A stretch of DNA of 64,000 nucleotides from NCBI GenBank assembly GCA_028023455.1, contig JAQFVV010012402.1:12382292-12446291 (forward strand), given 5' to 3'. The notes under the pieces were generated by a model that ran no database searches, was not told where the DNA came from, and saw nothing but the letters and a program-made list of their open reading frames with translations. Positions 35,770 through 45,755 of the stretch are shown here, piece after piece (within the stretch, counting starts at the first letter, position 1; each line of letters begins with the position of its first letter). The stretch is from Epiperipatus broadwayi (Eukaryota; Onychophora; Udeonychophora; Euonychophora; Peripatidae). A program made the position numbers and the translations under genes.

Positions 35770-37557
35770 AAACCATCAAAAATCACATGATCACCATCTC
35801 TATACTAGCACATAATTTGTTGTAAACAAAGGCAAAACTCCCCATACAGTAGTGCCACCCTGTGCCAAACAGAGTAATCTATGGATGCCAGAAGGCTTGT
35901 GCATAAAATCCCTATCTAGTGCCTACTCATCCAATATCCCCAGACTAGTTTCTGGCTTGTTGCCATCATCAGTGAGGAGCCTTGGATCTGAGAGCACTGC
36001 ACCTAGATCTTAGGATCTAATGCAACCCTCCAGCAGCCACCTTTTAACTCTACTTTACTACAAAACTATGAGAATGAAATTGAAAACATTGTTAATATCT
36101 TCAATCTAAGCTCAATAGCTTGTATAGTCATATGGGTCTGAACTCAATTCAGCACCCATACATTTTGGTGTCTTTGGCTCTTAACCAACCATAGCCACCA
36201 CTATCCTATTAGGCAGGATTGATGTTAAACCATCAAACACCACATGATCACCATCTCTATACTAGCACATAATTTGTTGTAAACAAAGGCAAAACTCCCC
36301 ATATAGTAGTACCACCCTGTGCCAAACAGAGTAATCTATGGATGCCAGAAGGCTTGTGCATAAAATCCCTATCTAGTGCCTACTCATCCAATATCCCCAG
36401 ACTAGTTTCTGGCTTATGGCCATCATCAGTGAGGAGCCTTGGATCTGAGAGCACTGCACCTAGATCTTAGGATCTAATGCAACCCTCCAGCAGCCACCTT
36501 TTAACTCTACTTTACTACAAAACTATGAGAATGAAATTGAAAACATTGTTAATATCTTCAATCTAAGCTCAATAGCGTATATAGTCATATGGGTCTGAAC
36601 TCAATTCAGCACCCATACATTTTGGTGTCTTTGGCTCTTAAACAACCATAGCCACCACTATCCTATTAGACAGGATTGGTATTAAACCATCAAACATCAC
36701 ATGATCACCATCTCTATACTAGCACATAATTTGTTGTAAACAAAGGCAAAACTCCCCATACAGTAGTGCCACCCTGTGCCAAACAGAGTAATCTATGGAT
36801 GCCAGAAGGCTTGTGCATAAAATACCTATCTAGTGCCTACTCATCCAATATCTCCAGACTAGTTTCTGGCTTGTGGCCATCATCAGTGAGGAGCCTTGGA
36901 TCTGAGAGCACTGCACCTAGATCTTAGGATCTAATTCAACCCTCCAGCAGCCACCTTTTAACTCTACTTTACTACAAAACTATGAGAATGAAATTGAAAA
37001 CATTGTTAATATCTTCAATCTAAGCACAAGCCTTCTGGCATCCATAGATTACTCTGTTTGGCACAGGGTGGCACTACTGTATGGGGAGTTTTGCCTTTGT
37101 TTACAACAAATTATGTGCTAGTATAGAGATGGTGATCATGTGATGTTTGATGGTTTAACACCAATCCTGCCTAATAGGATAGTGGTGGCTATGGTTGTTT
37201 AAGAGCCAAAGACACCAAAATGTATGGGTGCTGAATTGAGTTCAGACCCATATGACTATATAAGCTATTGAGCTTAGATTGAAGATATTAACAATGTTTT
37301 CAATTTCATTCTCATAGTTTTGTAGTAAAGTAGAGTTAAAAGGTGGCTGCTGGAGGGTTGCATTAGATCCTAAGATCTAGGTGCAGTGCTCTCAGATCCA
37401 AGGCTCCTCACTGGTGATGGCCACAAGCCAGAAACTAGTCTGGGGATATTGGATGAGTAGGCACTAGATAGGGATTTTATGCACAAGCCTTCTGGCATCC
37501 ATAGATTACTCTGTTTGGCACAGGGTGGCACTACTATATGGGGAGTTTTGCCTTTGT
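35770..37557. mobile_element. Family-A composite array: 2.75 direct units plus 1.16 inverted units, with 14-bp TSD
   Basis: Unit 1 is 35770-36226 and unit 2 is 36227-36683, each exactly 457 bp. Unit 3 is truncated at 37025. There the sequence flips, with a 2-bp 'gc' microhomology, into an inverted stretch (37026-37557) that runs through more than one unit. Units are nearly identical to each other. The array as a whole is bracketed by a perfect 14-bp repeat, 'ttagttaatgagtt' (35756-35769, 37558-37571). Each unit contains the symmetric core 'ctgaactcaattcag' and the 'aaaggcaaaactcccca' block found at the ends of solitary family members. No coding capacity, and no A or B box of a tRNA head. Confidence 0.88.
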
Positions 37558-37571
37558 TTAGTTAATGAGTT

Positions 37572-38084
37572 GTGTACTATTGGTGAAATTTTTATCGTCA
37601 GAGCTTACAATAAATTTGTCATGTGATTGTTTTTCAATACAAAATCAAACTCATAGATAATGAAATTCTCATTTTTAAGTGGTCCCAAATATCATAATAA
37701 ATTACCAAGATCTCATAAATTCACAAAGGAAATTTTGTCATTCTCTTATGCAGCTTCATAACTGTTAAAAATAAATGATAAAGCATATATATAGAAAACT
37801 TCTGATTAAAATCTTGTTTGTTTTTTGTTTAAAACTAAAATACTCGAATTTCCTAATGCCTACACTGCTTTCTCAATAATTACCAAATTACTATCTTCAA
37901 TGGAAATTAGAATAGTGACATGATCCTGCTAATAATTTTAATTGGAAATTGATCAAGGTTTTGAAAATGGGTATATTAACAAGGTGAAAACATAATCATC
38001 CTCACAATAGCTTTCTATCCATAAAGGGCAATGCTTTGTATCTCAAGAGTATATATATACCAACCAGAAATCAACAAACAATGC
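37572..38084. other. MLH3 intron, nothing recognised
   Basis: AT-rich. No feature was recognised. Confidence 0.5.
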
Positions 38085-39545
38085 AAATATGAATTTATTT
38101 TACTCATAAATAAATAATTAATGTATTAGCGATCAATATATGTAATTCATGTGAGAGGAAAACAATTTTTCAGACATGTACTATTGGTATTAATTTGCTT
38201 GCATTCATATATATATATTTAATTCCATCGTATGAAATATATATATGTGTGTGTGTAGTGCATTAAACCTTAAAGGAGACAATCTTTAACATAAAATATC
38301 TTTGGCAGTGGACATATTACTTTTGTATACACATTACTTAAAATAATTATAAATCTGCATCTGATTAACCAAGCTTTTGCACACCACACTTACTCTGTCT
38401 GCTGATACTTTTTAATGTATATTCTACATATGTAATTAATTTGCTTAAAAGTATTTTATGTTCAGTCCATGCTAATTTCTTGCAACTTTTTCTAGAGTAA
38501 ATAATAGAATAATTAATTAAGTGTTGTGCAGTAATTATTGTCCATAATAAAACTTTCTTTATGTTACAATCATATATATTTATATGCATGTCTGTTATTT
38601 ATCCCCACACTCTAGAAAATTAACTTTTATTTACAAAAAATAATCCTACAGTTTTTGAGATTCAGGCACTCCTTACAACACTTGACAGTCTTTACAATCA
38701 GGCTATTCATCTCTGGCACCACACATAAAACTGCTAATTGTTTCACCACACAATTTTTGAGTGTCCTTTATATAACAAGTTTAAAACTATCTTCTGACTT
38801 TTTGGAGTATAAACCCTTGATCTGTCATTAAACTCAATTTTTACAAATAGACAAACACTTGTTGGCTTCTAGATAGCTTTTGATACATATTTTGGGTTTT
38901 ATCAGACAACCATATTTACTTTATCTTTACAAAGTCTGGTAGCCAATATTACATTTAGTCCATTCAGTGACTATTGTGCTATCCAGTGCATTATCTCCCA
39001 TTGTATCTATGTAATTTATTTCTGAAATTTTATTTTCAAATTCACATTCAAGTGTAGCCATTATGCTGTTGTTTGCACAAATTCTTTTGTCAACAGTGGC
39101 AATCTTCTGTGTACTTCTATAGGAGTGGGTGGGTATACATACCATCTAACTCACATAAAAATAAATAAACAACACAAATAAAATAAATATGAGTTTATTT
39201 TATTTATTATTATATATATATGGATAAGTGAATTAAACTTTAATCTTTAAAGAGATAATCTCTAATGTAAAACATTCTTTGGCAGTGTATATATTATTTC
39301 TGTATACATATTACATGAAATAATTATAAATCTGCATCTGATTAACCGAGCTTTTGTGCATTACACTTTCTCCATCTTCTACTTTTTGGTATGTATTTTA
39401 TATATATAATTAATTTGCATAAAAGTATTTTATTTTCAGTCCATGCTAATTTTTGGTAATTTTTTTTTAGAATAAATTGTAGAATAATTATGTAAGTATT
39501 GTGCTATAATTATTTTCCATAATAAAAGTTTATTTACTTTATATC
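38085..39545 (+). repeat. Pair of ~330-360-bp direct repeats 960 bp apart
   Basis: 38255-38575 and 39215-39545 share long blocks: 'ataattataaatctgcatctgattaacc', 'taattaatttgc.taaaagtatttta' and 'cagtccatgctaatttNttg', then 'ttccataataaaaNttt'. A weaker match extends upstream to about 38085 and 39180. The ~600 bp between is GC-richer and has a 72-codon minus frame (38927-39145) with no recognisable motif. A small LTR-type (TRIM-like) element or an old tandem duplication could explain this. No primer-binding site or target duplication was identified. Confidence 0.6.
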
Positions 39546-41462
39546 ATCTGGAAAAGAAAAAGTCTTGCCAAAATCAATTAACCAGATGTTAGTCACCTCA
39601 AACCTGTTATGAAAAAGTAGAAGCTAATAAAAGTGTTGTTGTCAATCTGAAAAGTTTGAATCTACAATAATTTTTTTTTATTAATATCTTTACTTGAAGT
39701 TTCATCTTTTTAATGTCTTCTATTCAGAAACCAAGACTAGCAATAGAGACAATGTATTTGGGGCACATCATGTACCTGGGTGATGTTTTTAGGGAACACC
39801 ATGTATTGGAGTGTGGTAACATCATGGTACTTATCTTTTTTTATTCATTCGGTACACTGAGTTGATTTGAATTATTTTTTAATATCTATTCATAACTTGC
39901 ATTTGTTTTTCTTTTAACTATGTTTGGAATCCTATTTCACAATTCACCCAACAATGCTTTTCAAAATCAGTTTACAGATCTTGAATTTAAATATATTTTT
40001 TTATTTTACCTTGATATATAGAAATATAAAGCTATAAAACTTTTTTTCATTAGTTTTTCCAAACATTTTTTTCCCCATTTACAAAGTTGCTTAAGGATTC
40101 ATTCTTATTCATTTGCTTTGATGTCTGTAAGTTGAGTCCAAGTATAGTTTCACACAAGTATATTTGCATTTCTTATATGATTGGATAAAGAAAGACCAAT
40201 GGATCACCTTTCAAACTTGTCACCATAGATTTATGAGATTCTGCAATTTATCATTCAATGGAGTACACTTAATTTCTTGATGTATTCATAGAATTAATAT
40301 TATTAGTTTCCTCGTTATCCATGAATAGAAATATTGCTGAACTAATTGAGAATTTTGAAATTAAAAAGCAGCTTTAGATGAATTTTCCCATCATCATGAT
40401 TATGATCATTCATTTTAACTGCCATTGTTTGAATTTGACTAAAAAGGAATGATCTGTACTAAAGCAATTGAAAGTTTGCTAATTCATGAAATACTAGAAT
40501 TATATATTTTAATAAGTAAGTAATTATTCAATAATCATTTACTGCTAGGATACCTATATCTGAATCATTGATGCTTAAGATAATCTATGTGGATCGCATT
40601 CAAAATTAGTTTTTAAATCTCCAAATCTTTTAAAGAAGAGGGGCAATAAATAGTTATTTCAAAAGAATAATCCAAATCCTTTATTCTTCTAAATATTAGG
40701 TATGGAAAGACAGGGAGTTCATAAATTCTGAATATCTATAAGAGAAAGATCATTTTCATAGTTAGTAATACTAAGATATGATTCAAATTAAAACAAAAAC
40801 ATGTTTTTTTTTAAAATTTAAAGGAAATGTTAATCTTTCAGATGGGCTTAAAAGTTTTTGATGATCAATATATTTTTGAGAATTTAAAAGTGTTCGATTT
40901 ACTTCCTTGCACAATTAAACAGTAGCAGTTCTACTACTAATTTTATGTTTTGATGTATTCTTGTTATTTAGGCTTTTGGTTGATTCAGATTTCCTAAATG
41001 AAGCTTTATTCTGAATCTGGGTGATAAAAATAAAGAAATGCAAATCTACAATTACCTGTATGAGAATGATTATCTAATTGGGATGAGAAAAGAGTTTCAA
41101 TAGAAAAATATTTTTATAACAATGATAAATAAATTATAGAATACAAAATTTATATTAGGAAGTGATATATCTTAAGGCTCAATGTTTTTTTGGAGTTTTA
41201 GAACATTTTCTAATAATGTAAATGTAATTAAGATACCTCCAGAATTTGATGTCATCATCAATTTTTGAGTTACTACTTTGGCCATGTTTAGTAGCTGACC
41301 AATGTCTAGTTGAAAGTGAACAATCCATGTCTAATATAACTAGTAGTATAATAATCAAATAAAATATTTTAAAACATAACAAATTTTAAATTTCCATCAA
41401 TTGCATACAATGATCACTCTCTTCAAAATTATGATATTAAAAGATTATTGATGCAGTATCAG
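39546..41462. other. MLH3 intron, nothing recognised
   Basis: 39720-39840 is slightly GC-richer ('gggcacatcatgtacctgggtgatg', repeated in part as 'gggaacaccatgtattgg'), a weak ~35-bp direct repetition. Nothing else was recognised. Confidence 0.45.
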
Positions 41463-41475
41463 AATTTTAATCACA

Positions 41476-41744
41476 GGCAAAACTCACTATACGTTATTGC
41501 CACTCACTGCAAGCTAGAGTAATCATTGGATGCCAGAAGGCTTGTGCATAAAATCCCCATCTAGTGCCTACTCATCCAATATCCCCAGACTAGTTTCTGG
41601 CTTGTGGCCTTTATCAGTGAGGAGCCTTGAATCTGAGAGAACTGCACCTATTGTGAGTGGCAATACATATAGTTAGCTTTGCCTGTTTTAATAACAGTTA
41701 TAAGCAAGCATGAGAAATGGTGATCATGTGATGTTTATTGGCTT
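41476..41744. mobile_element. Family-A short element, 13-bp TSD
   Basis: It is flanked by a perfect 'aattttaatcaca' at 41463-41475 and 41745-41757. The left end begins at the 'ggcaaaactcactata' arm. The inverse of that arm ends at 41687 ('ctttgcctg'), followed by the one-sided tail with 'gtgatcatgtgatgttta'. It corresponds to the 5650-6331 element with most of the second arm and the centre deleted. Confidence 0.85.
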
Positions 41745-41888
41745 AATTTTAATCACACTGATAAGTATCATAAAACATAAAAACAATGTGTAATTTTCAA
41801 GTATTTTAATAACTTATCTTTTTAGCTATGTATCCATCTGCTAAAATGTTTTTTATTAATTTACTTTTCACACATTAAAAGATATCTA

Positions 41889-43619
41889 ATATATAGGATA
41901 TATGAGCACATACTTTTAGATGACCCATCACTCTCCACTCAATCTAATAACACCTATACACTCAAGCACATATTTGTTGAAAAGATAAATAATCACCAAT
42001 ATACATATTTCATGCTAAACCAACAATCATCAGTTGGTCCAGATTATCATCTCCCACACATATATACTATAAGTGCTCAGGTATATATTAAGATAGACAA
42101 TCTTTATACTTTAATGGACAGGCTTCAATCTACTACACACTCCAACTCTTCAACCATCCATCCAATTGAAAATCTGATGATGAAATGCTCAAAGGCCACC
42201 CTGAAGCTGAGATTCTTGTCACACCCATGTTGACCTAAGGTCAATCTGAACCCCACATGTACAGAACATAATCCATTTAATACATATGCAAGGATGGGCA
42301 GACATCTCTACAATGTAATAACTGAAACACTGGCCCATCATCAGATTTTCAATTGGATGGACTGTTGAAGAGTTGGAGTGTGTAGTAGATTGAAGCCTGT
42401 CCATTAAAGTATAAAGATTGTCTATCTTAATATATACCTGAGCACTTATAGTATATATGTGTGGGAGATGATAATCTGGACCAACTGATGATTGCTGGTT
42501 TAGCATGAAATAAGTATATTGGTGATTATTTATCTTTTCAGCAAATATGTGCTTGAGTGTATAGGTGTTATTAGATGGAGTGGAGAGTGATGGGTCATCT
42601 AAAAGTCTGTGCTCATATACTCTATATATTACATATATAGACACAGGTATATAATAAGCCTGTGTTTCAGTTATTACATTGTAGAGATGTCTGCCTATCC
42701 TTGCATATGTATTAAATGGATTATGTTCTGTACATGTGGGGTTCAGATTGACCTTAGGTCAACATGGGTGTGACAAGAATCTCAGCCTCAGGGTGGCCTT
42801 CGAGCATTTCATCATCAGATTTTCAATTGGATGGACGGTTGAAGAATTGGAGGGTGTAGTAGATTGAAGCCTTCCATTAAAGTATAAAGATTGTCTATCT
42901 TAATATATACCTGTGCACTTATAGTATATATGTGTGGGAGATGATAATCTGGACTAACTGATGATTGCTGGTTTAGCATGAAATAAGTATATTGGTGATT
43001 ATTTATCTTTTCAGCAAATATGTGCTTGAGTGTATAGGTGTTATTAGATGGAGTGGAGAGTGATGGGTCATCTAAAAGTCTGTGCTCATATACTCTATAT
43101 ATTACATATATAGACACAGGTATATAATAAGCCTGTGTTTCAGTTATTACATTGTAGAGATGTCTGCCTATCCTTGCATATGTATTAAATGGATTATGTT
43201 CTGTACATGTGGGGTTCAGATTGACCTTAGGTCAACATGGGTGTGACAAGAATCTCAGCCTCAGGGTGGCCTTCGAGCATTTCATCATCAGATTTTCAAT
43301 TGGATGGACGGTTGAAGAATTGGAGGGTGTAGTAGATTGAAGCCTTCCATTAAAGTATAAAGATTGTCTATCTTAATATATACCTGTGCACTTATAGTAT
43401 ATATGTGTGGGAGATGATAATCTGGACTAACTGATGATTGCTGGTTTAACATGAAATACATATATTGGTGATTATTTATCTTTTCAGCAAATATGTGCTT
43501 GAGTGTATAGGTGTTATTAGATGGAGTGGAGAGTGATGGGTCATCTAAAAGTCTGTGCTCATATACCCTATATATTACATATATAGACACAGGTATATAA
43601 TAAGATTGTGTTTCAGTTA
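41889..43619. mobile_element. Family-B composite array: ~0.93 inverted unit plus 2.73 direct units, with 12-bp TSD
   Basis: An opposite-orientation copy (41889-42330) is followed by direct copies at 42337-42810, 42811-43283 and 43284-43619 (period 474 then 473 bp, the last truncated). Both ends abut 'aaaagatatcta' (41877-41888, 43620-43631), a perfect 12-bp duplication. Each full unit holds the symmetric core TTGACCTAAGGTCAA. The copies are nearly identical. The repeated 100-codon minus frames in them (for example 42815-43117 and 43288-43590) have no recognisable domain, and I treat them as non-coding consequences of the repetition. The sequence is unrelated to family A. Confidence 0.87.
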
Positions 43620-43631
43620 AAAAGATATCTA

Positions 43632-44740
43632 TAAAAATTTACCATCACTATTAAAATTCTTAACGTAATTTGTAGTAGAACTTTTCCACATTCTAATGAA
43701 ATGGCAATATTCAATGGCAGCAGTGTATTATTGTTATTATTTAAACAAAATAATGGAAATATGATACAGCTTAAATTAGTACAACTGTTTTTCTACTCAA
43801 GAATTACAGAACCTCAGGCAGGATTTCAATCTCATTTTCATGTGACACACATGCACTAACAACTAACTTGTTTATTACCCTTTCACGTTTTCTCTTTAAA
43901 ATTTGAAATCAATTATGTCTTGGCTATAATCCCCCCCCCCCCCATAATTTCATCTATTATAAACTCATAATTGGAATATTTTATCTTGGTTATAATTTCC
44001 ACCCATTACTTCTACTATTATAAACTCTTTCATGATTGGAATATTTTTTCTTAGTATCTTTTTTTTTCTTTCTATCATAATATCTTTCCTTAAAATACTC
44101 TTTATTTGGCTTATCTGTTTACCTGTTTATAAATGCTTGATGCAAATTCGGAGAAAACTTCATTTAAATATAACTGTTGGAGAAAAGGCTTGGATAGATT
44201 CTGGATTTTCTCTAGTGAAAGAAAGAATGGATTATGTATATGATTTAGTTTTTCATAGCAATAGAACCCTATTTCTGGTTGTTTACATTGTTGTCACAAA
44301 TTAATTGTTGCCAAAGCAGTGGTGAAGGATTATATGATCTTAGAAGTATTCTGATTTAATTTAGTGATTCTATAGAAGATAGAAAACAAGAAACATTTCT
44401 TCTTGTTTTTCAAAAATATTTTCATATATTTGATTAGATTTTTCAAAGATCAAACATAAATGCTTATAATTTTTCTATGTCATTTCTTATTGATGTATTT
44501 AATTTTTTATCAGAATAAAATTTGTTTTAATATATATGGCATTTGAAAACATATTTAACATTTAATACATATATATATTTCATATATATATAATTCTCAG
44601 TAACACTAAATCTCTATAATGTCATACAAATTCAAATCTAAATTACTAATCATTTTGAAACATTAACATTGGCCATGTGTAACTTTTTGAGATTTAGAGA
44701 TACTGAAAAAAATAATAATGCAAATATATATTTATTTCAG
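43632..44740. other. MLH3 intron with a tRNA-like fragment and a C-run
   Basis: On the minus strand from about 43875 to 43825, 'gttagttgttagtgc' and 'gagattgaaatcctg' resemble degraded A and B boxes of a SINE head. A 14-C run lies at 43931-43944. The rest is unrecognised and leads into the exon acceptor at 44740. Confidence 0.4.
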
Positions 44741-45000
44741 AAAATGTGAAGATCCATGGAGACAAGACTAAAATATGCAGTTCAAAAATCATTCCTTCTC
44801 TTGATCTGAAATTAGCAGCGGCAGAAGTATATATGATGCCAAAGTTTCAAAAGGAAATAGAACGCATTGGCATTTATTTTAGCTTGCATCCTGATGATCG
44901 AGAAACTGTAATATTGCATGAAGTTCCAAAATGTTTAATAGAAAAAGATGCTAATGAAAGAAAACGTGGAAGAGATTCTGTTATTCTGCCTATAGTTGAG
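44741..45000 (+). CDS. MLH3: MLH3 exon, C-terminal dimerisation/endonuclease domain
   Basis: This 260-nt exon supplies the C-terminal domain that follows the DQHA motif. Recognisable segments are 'IIPSLDLKLAAAEV', 'IERIGIYFSLHPDD' and the conserved 'VPKCLIEKDANERKRGRDS', then 'PIVE'. The last two correspond to VPLCFVEREANELRRGRS...SIVE in vertebrate MLH3. The acceptor is 'tttatttcag' (44740). The donor is gtgcgt at 45001, weaker than consensus, after a complete GAG codon. The first two bases complete the codon left open by the previous exon (g+aa, Glu), so the joined frame is open throughout. The domain is also the MLH1-binding half of the protein. The frame reads through to a stop at 45019-45021, which argues the donor is used. 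Confidence 0.93.
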
Positions 45001-45484
45001 GTGCGTAAAATATATTATTAGATTAGATGATAAAATTGTAAAAATCACTTGATCATGTTAGTTATTAAATTAAATTTATTAAAAAGTTTTAAATGACCCA
45101 TTCTAAAAAAGTAAATAATTAAAAATGCCCTTTTAAACAATTTTGTTAATAGACATAGTTATTATTATTTAATAAATAAATAATTCCAAATGGCTAACTA
45201 CTCAGGTGGTTATATGATATTTGAGTAGTGGACATAACAAGCTCATCTTCAATTTAAAATCTTTAACTATTGAATCTGTCATTCTGTTACTATGCTCTAA
45301 CTGCGGTTTTTTTGTTGACAATGCATTACTACCATTGTAGATTTTTCTTTTTATCCCTAATAAAATTTATTTGGGCTTTGATTAATTTCCATTGATTTGA
45401 GATGTGTAAATACCAATAAATAAAGCTAATATAGAAAACAGGAAAAATAGCAATAATTACAAAAATACTAAAACTACAAACTTA
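45001..45484. other. MLH3 intron, nothing recognised
   Basis: AT-rich intronic sequence before a family-A element. Confidence 0.55.
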
Positions 45485-45496
45485 TTAGAAATTCAT

Positions 45497-45743
45497 AGAG
45501 GCTAAGCTCTCCATACAGTAGTACCACTCAGTGCAAGCCAGAGTAATCAATGAATGCAAAGAAGGTTTTGTGCATAAAATCCCTATCTAGTGTCGACTCA
45601 TTCAATATCCCCAGACTAGTTTCTAACTTATGGCTTTCCTCCGTGAGGAGCCTTGGATCTGAGACTTTAACTATTAGAAAGAAAGAAAAGAATGATAGCT
45701 TCTGAGGTGCATAAAGAATGGTGATCATGTGATGTTTTAGTTG
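45497..45743. mobile_element. Family-A short element with foreign 50-bp insert, 12-bp TSD
   Basis: It is flanked by 'ttagaaattcat' at 45485-45496 and 45744-45755. The arm 'ctctccatacagtagtaccactcagtgcaa' through 'gaggagccttggatctgag' is followed not by the family's centre but by a 50-bp segment (45664-45712), then by the one-sided tail 'ggtgatcatgtgatgttt'. That segment is a near-perfect inverted copy of intron sequence at 47304-47353. Confidence 0.82.
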
Positions 45744-45755
45744 TTAGAAATTCAT

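Noticed and set aside
35770-37557. Array A as a CRISPR array
   Set aside because: Units are 457 bp without short repeats and spacers, and the genome is eukaryotic.
42219-43590. Repeated 100-141-codon minus frames in array B
   Set aside because: The same frame recurs only because the DNA unit repeats. No domain, no splice signals, and the frame breaks at unit ends.
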